NCBI RefSeq assembly: GCF_001422365.1
Contig: NZ_LMMT01000011.1
Location: 124,724 to 188,723 of the forward strand
Origin: Pseudorhodoferax sp. Leaf265
GTDB lineage: Bacteria > Pseudomonadota > Gammaproteobacteria > Burkholderiales > Burkholderiaceae_C
Length of the DNA: 64,000 nt
Direction of reading: 5' to 3'
The translations under genes and the position numbers were made by a program. Under the pieces are notes generated by a model, which worked only from the letters and a program-made list of their open reading frames with translations, did not search any database and was not told where the DNA came from. Position 1 is the stretch's first letter; every line of letters begins with the position of its first letter. Below, one piece after another: positions 57,134-64,000 of this stretch.

Positions 57134-58363
57134 TCAGAGCGCCGTGCCCTGCAGCAGTCCGCGCTGCGCGAGGTTGCCCATGAAGGCGCGCAGGCCGTAG
57201 CGCCAGGGCGCGGCGGCTTCGCTGTGCGTGACACGGTTGTGCAGGCCACCCAGCCAGGCGCTCTGGATCGAGACCAGGTCGCCGAGCTTGTGCGTGAAGC
57301 CGCTGCCCGGCTCGTCGCGGTCCTCGATGGGCGCGAAGAGGGTTCCGAGGAACAGCATGAAGCCGTCGGGGTACTGGTGCGCCGCCAGCGTCTGCGCCAC
57401 CACGTCGGCCGGGTCGCGGCTGATGCTGGCCATGGTGTTGATGCCCCGCAGCTCGAAGCCGTCGCTGCCCGCCACACGCAGGTGCACGGTCTCATTGCGC
57501 ACCTGCTCCAGGCCGAAGCCCGCGTCAAACAGGCGGATGAACGGGCCCAGCGCGCAGGAGGCGTTGTTGTCCTTGGCCTTGCCCAGCAGCAGCGCGCTGC
57601 GGCCCTCGATGTCGCGCAGGTTCACGTCGTTGCCCAGGGTGGCGCCGACGATCTGCCCGCGGCTGTTGACGGCCAGCACCACCTCGGGCTCGGGGTTGTT
57701 CCAGGCCGAATCGGCGCGGATGCCGATGTCGTCGCCGCAGCCCACCGAGGCCAGCACGGGCGCCTTGGTGAAGACCTCGGCGTCGGGGCCGATGCCGACC
57801 TCCAGGTACTGCGACCACAGGCCCTTCTCCTGCAGCAGCGCCTTCAGCGCCATGGCTTCGGGCGAGCCGGGGCGGATGGCGGCCAGGTTCTCGCCGATGA
57901 GCCCGGTCACCTGGGCGCGCAGGCCCTGGGCGCGCGTGGCGTCGCCGCGCGCCTGCTCCTCGATCACGCGCTCGATCAGGCTGGACGCGAAGGTCACGCC
58001 CGCGGCCTTGACCACCTGCAGGTCGCAGGGGGCCAGCAGCCAGGCTCGCGTGGTGTCGCGTGCGCCGGGCCGGCTGTTGGCCAGCAGCTCGTCCACGCCG
58101 CACAGGAATTGGCCGGGCGTGGCGGCCACAGCCTGGGCGGGGGCCGCGGTGTCCAGCAGCGTGCTCATCGTGGGGTACTGCGCGCTGAGATCGAACACAC
58201 CGTCCGCCCGCAGTGCCACCACGGCCGGTCCGGCCACCGGGCCCTGGGGCGCCCAGACGCGGCCCACCAGCGTGCCCTGCAGGCCATCGTCGGGCAGCAC
58301 CTGCAGGCTGGCTTGGGGTGCGCTGGCCCGTGCGGCGAACGCCGCATCCGTCATGTCGTTCAT
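57134..58363 (-). CDS. FAH-family hydrolase/dehydratase (keto-deoxy pentonate type)
   Basis: A 409-residue protein of the fumarylacetoacetate hydrolase superfamily. The core carries the metal site region EVFTKAPVLASVG with NNPEPEVVLAVNSRGQIVGATLGNDVNLRDIEGRSALLLGKAKDN. Proteins of this length next to an IlvD/Edd dehydratase are usually 2-keto-3-deoxy-pentonate dehydratases (AraD/XylX type). It should convert the dehydratase product to 2-oxoglutarate semialdehyde; inference from context. Start ATG 58363. Confidence 0.85.
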   Translation of the reverse strand: MNDMTDAAFAARASAPQASLQVLPDDGLQGTLVGRVWAPQGPVAGPAVVALRADGVFDLSAQYPTMSTLLDTAAPAQAVAATPGQFLCGVDELLANSRPGARDTTRAWLLAPCDLQVVKAAGVTFASSLIERVIEEQARGDATRAQGLRAQVTGLIGENLAAIRPGSPEAMALKALLQEKGLWSQYLEVGIGPDAEVFTKAPVLASVGCGDDIGIRADSAWNNPEPEVVLAVNSRGQIVGATLGNDVNLRDIEGRSALLLGKAKDNNASCALGPFIRLFDAGFGLEQVRNETVHLRVAGSDGFELRGINTMASISRDPADVVAQTLAAHQYPDGFMLFLGTLFAPIEDRDEPGSGFTHKLGDLVSIQSAWLGGLHNRVTHSEAAAPWRYGLRAFMGNLAQRGLLQGTAL

Positions 58364-58415
58364 GGAAAGTCCTTCGAAAAAAACCGTGTGGATGGCGGCC
58401 ATCCACGCGTGGGTG

Positions 58416-60197
58416 TCAGTGGTTGTGGCGCGGCGTGCGCTCGGCGATGCGCGCGAAGTCCAGCGCGAAGTCCAGCGTCGCGCCATCGACCAGCTGGCCG
58501 GTCTTCTCGCGGTACAGCGCTTCCCACGGCGATTGGCTGGCCGGCACCGGCGGCGCGGGCAGCTCGCGCCGGCGGCGTGCGATCTCCTCGGGCGCCACCA
58601 GGGCGTCGCAGCGGCCGGTGTTGAGGTCGATGCGCAGCATGTCGCCGCTCGCAAGCCAGGAAAGGCCGCCGCCCACCGCGCTCTCGGGCGACACATTGAG
58701 GATGGAGGGGCTGTCCGCCGTGCCCGACTGGCGGCCGTCACCCAGCGTGGGCAAGGTGTTGATGCCACGCCGGATCAGCGCATCGGGCGGCTGCATGTTG
58801 ACCACCTCGGCCGAGCCCGGCCAGCCGATGGGCCCGGCGCCGCGCATGACCAGGATGCAGCCTTCGTCGATGTCCAGGGCCGGGTCGTTGATGCGCGCGT
58901 GGTAGTCGTCCGCGCCCTCGAACACCACCGCACGGGCCTCGAAGATGCCCTCCTGCCCCGGGCGGCTCAGGTAGCGCTGGCGGAAGGCCTCGGAGATCAC
59001 CGAGGTCTTCATGATGCCGAAGTCGAACAGGTTGCCGCTGAGCACCATGAAGCCGGCCTTGTGCATGAGCGGCTCGTCGAAGCGGCGGATCACGGCGCGG
59101 TCGCGCGTCTCGCGGCCCTGCAGGTTCTCGCCCACGGTCTTGCCCGTGACGCTGGCGCAACCGGCGTGCAGGCGGCCGGCCTGCTGCAGCTCCCACATCA
59201 GCGCCGGCACGCCGCCGGCACGGAAGAAGCGCTCGCCCAGGAACTGGCCTGCGGGCTGCATGTTCAGCAGCAGCGGCAGGTCGTAGGCATGTTCGGTCCA
59301 GTCGCGCGCCTCGAGTTGCACGCCGGCATGGCGCGCCATGGCCATGATGTGCACCTGCGCGTTGCTGCTGCCACCGGCCACGCTGACGACCGACAGCGCG
59401 TTCAGGAAGCTCTCGCGCGTGAGGATGCGCGAGGGCCGCAGGTCCTCGTGCGCCATCGCCACGATGCGCCGGCCGGTCTCATAGGCCATCTGCCCGCGCT
59501 CGCGGTAGGGCGCCGGAATGGCGGCGCAGCCGGGCAGCGACAGGCCCAGCGCCTCGGCCACGGCATTCATGGTCGAGGCCGTGCCCATGGTGTTGCAGTG
59601 GCCCGCCGAGGGCGCGCTGCTGCAGGCGCGCTGCAGGAACTCTTCCTCGTCGATCTCGCCGGCCGCGAGCTGGCGGCGGCTGCGCCAGATCACCGTGCCC
59701 GAGCCCACGAGCTGGCCTTCGTGCCAGCCATCCAGCATGGGGCCGCCAGAGAGCACGATGGCCGGGATGTCCACCGTGGCGGCGGCCATCACGCCGGCCG
59801 GCGTGGTCTTGTCGCAACCGGTGGTCAGCACCACGGCGTCGATGGGATAGCCGTACAGGACCTCGACCAGCCCCAGGTAGGCCAGGTTGCGGTCCAGCGC
59901 GGCCGTGGGCCGGCGGCAGTTCTCGAAGATGGGATGGACCGGGAACTCCATCGGGATGCCGCCCGCATCGCGGATGCCGTCGCGCACGCGGCGCGCGAGA
60001 TCCAGGTGGATGCGGTTGCAGGGCGACAGGTCGCTGCCCGTCTGCGCGATGCCGATGATGGGCCGGCCCGAGCGCAGTTCCTCGGGCGTGAGCCCATAGT
60101 TCATGAAGCGCTCCAGGTAGAGCGCGGTCATGTCCGAACGCTCGGGGGCGGCGAACCATTCGCGGGAGCGGAAGGGGCCGCGTTTTGTTGTTGTCAT
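58416..60197 (-). CDS. IlvD/Edd-family sugar-acid dehydratase (xylonate/arabinonate type)
   Basis: A 593-residue iron-sulfur dehydratase. The cluster-binding cysteines are seen in LSPCNRIHLDLA, TTGCDKTTP and SAGHCNTMGTASTMN. The sugar-acid branch (L-arabinonate/D-xylonate dehydratase) is supported by SGTVIWRSRRQLAAGEIDEEEFLQ and the length. It dehydrates an aldonic acid to a 2-keto-3-deoxy acid. It lies between the TRAP receptor gene and the FAH-family gene, giving a compact pentonate pathway. Start ATG 60197. Confidence 0.92.
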   Translation of the reverse strand: MTTTKRGPFRSREWFAAPERSDMTALYLERFMNYGLTPEELRSGRPIIGIAQTGSDLSPCNRIHLDLARRVRDGIRDAGGIPMEFPVHPIFENCRRPTAALDRNLAYLGLVEVLYGYPIDAVVLTTGCDKTTPAGVMAAATVDIPAIVLSGGPMLDGWHEGQLVGSGTVIWRSRRQLAAGEIDEEEFLQRACSSAPSAGHCNTMGTASTMNAVAEALGLSLPGCAAIPAPYRERGQMAYETGRRIVAMAHEDLRPSRILTRESFLNALSVVSVAGGSSNAQVHIMAMARHAGVQLEARDWTEHAYDLPLLLNMQPAGQFLGERFFRAGGVPALMWELQQAGRLHAGCASVTGKTVGENLQGRETRDRAVIRRFDEPLMHKAGFMVLSGNLFDFGIMKTSVISEAFRQRYLSRPGQEGIFEARAVVFEGADDYHARINDPALDIDEGCILVMRGAGPIGWPGSAEVVNMQPPDALIRRGINTLPTLGDGRQSGTADSPSILNVSPESAVGGGLSWLASGDMLRIDLNTGRCDALVAPEEIARRRRELPAPPVPASQSPWEALYREKTGQLVDGATLDFALDFARIAERTPRHNH

Positions 60198-60266
60198 GGG
60201 TGCAGACGTGGCAGGAGAACGGAAACGGGCGCAGCGCGAGCCGCTGCGCCCACAGCGTCGGGCGGC

Positions 60267-61274
60267 TTACTTGCCGCCGCGCGCCTTGGCCAGCTCGCCC
60301 ATCATTTCGCTGGTGGTCTCTTCGCCGAATTCCTTGCCGTACTTGGCCAGCACCGGCTGCAGCTTGGTGCGCAGCTTGGCCTGCTCGGCGGCGGGCAGCT
60401 CGGTGATCTGCATGCCGGCCTTCTTCAGCTCGCCCAGCGCGTTCTCGCTGAAGGCGCGGATGGTCTTGCGCTCGAACAGCGTGGCCTCGCGCGCCGCTTC
60501 CTGCACGATCTTGCGTTCCTCGGCCGACAGGCTGTCCCAGGTCTTCTTGGACATCAGCAGCACCCAGGCGCTGTACATGTGGCGTGACAGCACCAGGTGC
60601 TTCTGCACCTCGTAGAACTTGCTGGCCAGGATGGTGGCGGGCGGGTTCTCCTGGCCGTCCACGGCCGACTGCTCCATGGCCGTGTACAGCTCGGTGAAGG
60701 GCATGGGCATGGCATTGGTGCCCAGTGCGTTGAAGGTGTCCAGGAACAAGGGGCTCTGGATCACGCGCAGCTTCAGGCCCGCCAGGTCATCGGCCTTGTT
60801 GATGGCGCGGCGCGAGTTGGTGACGTGGCGGAAGCCGTTCTCCCAGAAGCCCAGGCCGACCAGGCCCTTCTCCGGCAGCATGGCCAGCAGCTTCTGGCCG
60901 AACGGGCCGTCGAGCACGGCGTCGGCCTCCTGCTCGTTGTTGAAGGTCAGTGGCAGGTTCAGCACGCCGAAGGGCTTGATCAGCGACATCAGCGTGGACG
61001 AGTCGGGGATGGTCATCTCCAGCGTGCCGCCGCGCAGGGCCGAGGTCATGCTGACGTCGTTGCCCAGGGTGCCGCTGGCGAACAGCTTGGCGTTCATCTT
61101 GCCGCCGCTCTTGGCCTGCAGGCGCTCGGCGAAGTGGCGCACGGCCTGGGCTTGCGGATGGTCGTCGCTGAGGCCGATGCCAACCTTGAAGGTGTGTTCC
61201 TTGATCTGGGCCGCGACGGGGGCGGCGAGCGCGGCCAGCAGGGTGGCGGCGAGGGCGAGGGTCTTGAATTGCAT
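60267..61274 (-). CDS. TRAP transporter solute receptor, DctP family (sugar-acid operon)
   Basis: A 335-residue periplasmic receptor. Signal peptide residues 1-22 end in VAAQ. Hallmarks: AERLQAKSGGKMNAKLFASGTLGND, WENGFRHVTNSRRAIN, LKLRVIQSPLFLDTFNALGTNAMPMPFTELYTAMEQSAVDGQENP. First gene of the minus-strand operon, divergent from the LysR gene at 61433. Its promoter and leader (61275-61423) recur in inverted orientation beyond the LysR gene, at 62456-62605. The ligand is probably a pentonic acid, from the neighbouring enzymes. Confidence 0.94.
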   Translation of the reverse strand: MQFKTLALAATLLAALAAPVAAQIKEHTFKVGIGLSDDHPQAQAVRHFAERLQAKSGGKMNAKLFASGTLGNDVSMTSALRGGTLEMTIPDSSTLMSLIKPFGVLNLPLTFNNEQEADAVLDGPFGQKLLAMLPEKGLVGLGFWENGFRHVTNSRRAINKADDLAGLKLRVIQSPLFLDTFNALGTNAMPMPFTELYTAMEQSAVDGQENPPATILASKFYEVQKHLVLSRHMYSAWVLLMSKKTWDSLSAEERKIVQEAAREATLFERKTIRAFSENALGELKKAGMQITELPAAEQAKLRTKLQPVLAKYGKEFGEETTSEMMGELAKARGGK

Positions 61275-61423
61275 GGTGTCTTGTCTTCGTTGGAATGGCG
61301 GGACCCCGCAGGGGAGGACCTCGGCGCGTGCGGCCTTTTTTGGGGGGGCCTTGATCAGCGCGGGGCGAAGGTTAGGTTTCGGGACCCCACCGGGTCCACT
61401 GAATGTTTTGCGAGAATCCATTC
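61275..61423 (-). repeat. Promoter/leader of the sugar-acid operon, copy L of an inverted duplication
   Basis: This region, from just upstream of the DctP start codon to the LysR box, matches 62456-62605 in inverted orientation. Shared blocks are a 21-base identity at 61391-61411, a 17-base identity at 61365-61381, and a similar leader end (ATTCCAACG...GACAAGAC). Distance from the 21-base block to the ATG is about 117 bases here and about 118 in the other copy. Confidence 0.8.
61401..61423. promoter_or_regulatory. LysR box L
   Basis: GAATG, 13 bases, CATTC. The identical arm pair with the same 13-base spacing occurs at 62456-62478. It lies 10 bases upstream of the LysR start codon, the position of an autoregulatory box. 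Confidence 0.7.
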
Positions 61424-61432
61424 CCAACGCTT

Positions 61433-62407
61433 ATGACTTCAGACCAATATCCGGGTAAACCCTTGACTTTGGCGCAGGCTTGTGCACGCCTGCGGTTCCG
61501 GCATCTGCAGTTCCTGGACATCCTCGGGCGCACCCGCAACCTGCGCCTGACGGCCGAGCAGATGCACGTCACGCAGCCCGCCGCCACCAAGATCCTGATG
61601 GACATCGAAGAGATCCTGGAAGCGCGCCTGTTCGACCGTCTCTCGCGCGGCATGCGGCCCAATGAACTGGGGCAGTTCACGCTGCGCTACGCCAGCGCCG
61701 CGCTCGATGGCCAGCGCCGCTTCGTGGAAAAGTTCAATGCCTTGAAGCAAGGCGGCCACGGCCACCTCACGGTCGGGGCGATCACCGGTTCGGCCGCGCA
61801 TCTGCTCGTGGCCGCGGTGGAAGAGATCCAGCGCCAGCGGCCGCTGCTGGTCATCAAGATCCTGGAGCAGAGCAGCGACCAGCTGATCGCCTGGTTGTCC
61901 AAGCGCAAGATCGACCTCATGATCGGCCGCTTCACCGACGACGCCCAGCGTGCCCAGTTCCACTATGAGCGCCTGTCGGCCGAGCCCCTGCACGTGACCG
62001 GTGGCCCCCACCATCCGCTGCGCGGCGCCACGGACCTCACGCTGAACGAGCTCGCGCACTGGCCATGGATCCTGTACCCGGGCTCCACGGCCGTGCGCAA
62101 GGTGTCGGACGATCTGTTCGGCGGTGCCGGCCTGTCGCTCACGGCCGGCGTGGTCGAGACGCCCTCGTTCCTGTTCGCGCTGGAACTCATGAACACCACC
62201 CACATGCTGTCGATGCAGTCCGCCGCGTTGATTCAGAAGTACGTGGACCGCGGGCTGCTCTCGCGCATTCCGGTCGAGCTGCCCGACCGCATGCCGAGCT
62301 ATGGCGTGATCACACGGCTGGGCGAGCCGCCCACGCCGTCGGCGCAGGCCTTCATCGACGTCCTGCGCGACATGGCGGACCTGGCGCCCACGCCTTCCAT
62401 GGTCTGA
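61433..62407 (+). CDS. LysR-family regulator of the sugar-acid operon
   Basis: A 324-residue LysR-family protein of the PecT/GbpR-like subgroup. Helix-turn-helix residues about 22-75 (RHLQFLDILGRTRNLRLTAEQMHVTQPAATKILMDIEEILEARLF). Ligand domain 100-310. The ATG at 61433 (MTSDQYPG) is preferred; ATG 61403 would run through the operator. It is divergent from the TRAP/dehydratase operon and flanked by matching boxes on both sides. Confidence 0.9.
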   Translation: MTSDQYPGKPLTLAQACARLRFRHLQFLDILGRTRNLRLTAEQMHVTQPAATKILMDIEEILEARLFDRLSRGMRPNELGQFTLRYASAALDGQRRFVEKFNALKQGGHGHLTVGAITGSAAHLLVAAVEEIQRQRPLLVIKILEQSSDQLIAWLSKRKIDLMIGRFTDDAQRAQFHYERLSAEPLHVTGGPHHPLRGATDLTLNELAHWPWILYPGSTAVRKVSDDLFGGAGLSLTAGVVETPSFLFALELMNTTHMLSMQSAALIQKYVDRGLLSRIPVELPDRMPSYGVITRLGEPPTPSAQAFIDVLRDMADLAPTPSMV

Positions 62408-62455
62408 ACGGCCGGCCGCGGGCGCGGCGACAGCCCACGGACCCATCACCGTTTG

Positions 62456-62608
62456 GAATGGGTCGTGGCAAAACATTCAGTGGACCCGGGCAGGCGCGAA
62501 ACCTAACCTTCGCGCCGCGTCGCTGACGGCCTGCACAGAAGAAGGCCGCTGACGCTGAGGGCCCCGCCATCGAGGGCCTGCGTTCCAACTGGAGACAAGA
62601 CGCCCATG
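62456..62608 (+). repeat. Orphan promoter/leader, copy R of the inverted duplication
   Basis: Inverted counterpart of 61275-61423 and of the DctP start site. It holds a LysR box (GAATG-N13-CATTC, 62456-62478), the 21-base block (62468-62488), the 17-base block (62497-62513) and a leader ending GTTCCAACTGGAGACAAGAC followed by ATG at 62606. No DctP-like or other recognised protein follows that ATG: the 89-codon frame is Arg/Ala/Pro-rich and shows no signal peptide. Confidence 0.78.
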
Positions 62609-63015
62609 CCGCGACCGCTGCGCCATCCCATCCCGACCATCCGTTCGACCGGCCACGGACACGCCCGTGCCGTTGCCGCGCCAACGCGCGCCTGCGCGCC
62701 GTGCAGGACCCGGGCCGGTGCTCCGGCACGGGTTCGGCCTTCCGCCCGCGCAGCGCCAGCATGCCGTCCGCACCACGCGCACGCGGCGGCCCCAACGACC
62801 AAACACCGGATCGCGGACGTTCCGGCGGCACTGCCACCGCGCATGGCCGCCCGGCGAGACCAAGCCGCATCCTGATTCAGGGTCGGAGCCACAGGCCGGG
62901 CAACGGCGGCGTGGCTCCGGAACTGTCCCCAGCAGCAGGCGCGACCGCGTCGGTTCCGCCATGCCTGCCCCACACGTGCAACCCGGTCCTTCAACCCATC
63001 CATAAGGAAATCACC
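62609..63015. other. Non-coding stretch after the orphan promoter
   Basis: No reading frame here has family character. It ends with AAGGA before the next gene's ATG at 63016. A lost gene once driven by the orphan promoter is possible, but I find no recognisable remnant. Confidence 0.45.
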
Positions 63016-63591
63016 ATGTTGAATCCATTGCGTCTTGCATCGCATGCCGTCGGAGCATGCGCGCTCGCGCTGGCGTTCCTGTCTCCCGCGCAGGCCGCAC
63101 CGGTCCTGGAAATGTCGACGGTGGCCTCGGCCACGGGCATCAAGCTCACCGTCAGCGCACGGGATGTCGTGGACCTCTACGGCTACCAGTTCACGCTGAA
63201 CTTCGATCCGGCCTTGCTGCGGGCCGTCGCGGGCACGGAGGGCGCCTTTCTGCAGAGCACGGGCGCGACCACCTTCTTCGACGCCGGCAGCATCGACAAC
63301 CTCGCCGGCTCGATCTCGTTCGTGTTCGGCGGGCTGATCGGACCGCTCGCGGGCGTCGACGGCTCCGGCGATCTGGCCACGTTCTCGTTCAACGTCCAGC
63401 ACAGCGGACTGGCCAGCTTCAGCTTCTCCGACCTGGGCTTCCTCGACTCGAACCTGGCGGACATCGCCATCGAGGCGCGGGAGCTGTCGGCCGAGGTCAC
63501 CGCCGTGCCCGAGCCCGGCAGCCTCTTCCTGGCCGCGACCGGGCTCTTCGCCCTGCTCGGCGGCCGCGCGATCAAGCCCAGGGCGCGCTGA
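63016..63591 (+). CDS. Cohesin-like exported protein with PEP-CTERM sorting signal
   Basis: A 191-residue exported protein. Residues 1-27 are a signal peptide (ending AQAAP). A cohesin-like beta-sandwich follows (KLTVSARDVVDLYGYQFTLNFDPALLRAV, DLATFSFNVQ). The C-terminus is a PEP-CTERM anchor: VPEPGSLFLAATGLFALLGG then basic residues, processed by an exosortase in the family. The ATG at 63016 has AAGGA upstream. The xylanase gene follows 38 bases later in the same direction. Confidence 0.88.
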   Translation: MLNPLRLASHAVGACALALAFLSPAQAAPVLEMSTVASATGIKLTVSARDVVDLYGYQFTLNFDPALLRAVAGTEGAFLQSTGATTFFDAGSIDNLAGSISFVFGGLIGPLAGVDGSGDLATFSFNVQHSGLASFSFSDLGFLDSNLADIAIEARELSAEVTAVPEPGSLFLAATGLFALLGGRAIKPRAR

Positions 63592-63629
63592 GACCCATTG
63601 GCACCCGGAGATCACAAAAAGGAACGCGC

Positions 63630-64000
63630 ATGATGTTCACCAGATTCCCACGCAACGCGGTCTGCGTTGCCCTGCCTACCCTGTTCGCCGCTGGCGCGGC
63701 GCTGGCCGCCGACCGGCCGACCAACCCGGCCGACTGGCCGGCCCTGAAGGAGGTCTACAGGAACCACTTCCTGATCGGCACCACCGGGCCCAGTGCCGCC
63801 ACCTATGCGCCCAACGTGGTGCCCGGCGAGGACTCGGCGTCGGCCATGCGGCGCAAGCACTTCAACGCGGTGACACCCGAGAACAACCTCAAGCCCCAGT
63901 CCATCTGGGGCGGCGGCCGCACCGACGAGAACCCGGGCTTTCTGAACCCGGGCGCCGGCGTCAACACCGACATCGCCGCGGCCAACGCCGCCGGTGTCAA
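63630..64000 (+). CDS. GH10 endo-1,4-beta-xylanase, 5' part
   Basis: The frame runs off the right window edge after 123 full codons. Residues 1-27 are a signal peptide (ending ALAA). The mature start ALKEVYRNHFLIGTTGP and RKHFNAVTPENNLKPQSIW match glycoside hydrolase family 10, where this stretch forms the first strands of the TIM barrel and the substrate subsite Glu/Asn-Lys region. ADIAAANAAG-like NTDIAAANAAGVK precedes the barrel strand with HTLVWH. The catalytic glutamates are beyond the edge. ATG 63630 has AAGGA seven bases upstream. Confidence 0.85.
   Translation, partial: MMFTRFPRNAVCVALPTLFAAGAALAADRPTNPADWPALKEVYRNHFLIGTTGPSAATYAPNVVPGEDSASAMRRKHFNAVTPENNLKPQSIWGGGRTDENPGFLNPGAGVNTDIAAANAAGV

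Noticed and set aside
57228-60587. 1119-codon plus-strand open frame opposite the sugar-acid genes
   Set aside because: Antisense shadow over FAH, IlvD and DctP genes, with low-complexity composition.
62606-62875. 89-codon frame after the orphan promoter
   Set aside because: Arg/Ala/Pro/His-rich with no signal peptide or family motif; only its start codon and leader are conserved with the DctP copy.

Overview
The window is GC-rich, densely packed DNA from a Gram-negative betaproteobacterium of the order Burkholderiales, most like Comamonadaceae or a related PEP-CTERM-bearing family. The evidence is the codon usage, tight operons, three Bug/TctC-type receptor domains, two TRAP transporters, a trimeric porin, a type II secretion system in the Xanthomonas-like order E-F-G-H-I-J-K-L-M-N-D, and a PEP-CTERM protein. 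I saw no rRNA, tRNA, CRISPR array, insertion sequence or prophage.

Layout. Bases 261-8687 (minus) are a histidine-utilisation operon: ABC importer of NitT/TauT type, hutC, hutH, hutU, a PhyH-family dioxygenase and a family-3 solute-binding protein. A perfect HutC-type palindrome lies upstream of the operon and a near-perfect one upstream of hutH. Bases 8948-17526 (minus) are a nine-gene catabolic operon: FAD-linked hydroxyacid oxidase, TRAP transporter, two SDR dehydrogenases, PEP-mutase-type lyase, DapA-type aldolase and PfkB kinase. A GntR regulator is divergent from it. Bases 18366-24259 carry a lone receiver protein, an acyltransferase, an esterase remnant and a TetR-flanked set of ene-reductase, SDR and quinone-type oxidoreductase genes. 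Bases 24329-30772 are an RND efflux system with its TetR regulator and outer-membrane channel.

Bases 30809-44710 form a polycarboxylate island. It holds a MaoC-type hydratase, CaiB-type CoA-transferase and fumarase-superfamily lyase operon; a LysR regulator; a Bug receptor and porin; a tcuR-tcuA-tcuB tricarballylate set with its own Bug receptor; and an unusual 671-residue protein that fuses a PrpF-type isomerase to a Bug receptor without a signal peptide. One sequence pattern (ATCAAT, 12 bases, TGCAATTCAC) lies in front of three of these transcription units, defining a probable LysR regulon.

Bases 44749-55169 (minus) are the complete type II secretion operon. It lies immediately downstream of, and may be cotranscribed with, a pentonate-type sugar-acid operon (55213-61274: TRAP transporter, IlvD/Edd dehydratase, FAH-family hydrolase/dehydratase). 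A divergent LysR gene follows (61433-62407). Its two flanks carry inverted copies of the same promoter and leader, so that the copy downstream of the LysR gene now leads to no recognisable gene. The right end holds a cohesin-like PEP-CTERM protein and the start of a GH10 xylanase. Xylan cleavage, protein secretion and pentonic-acid catabolism therefore sit side by side.
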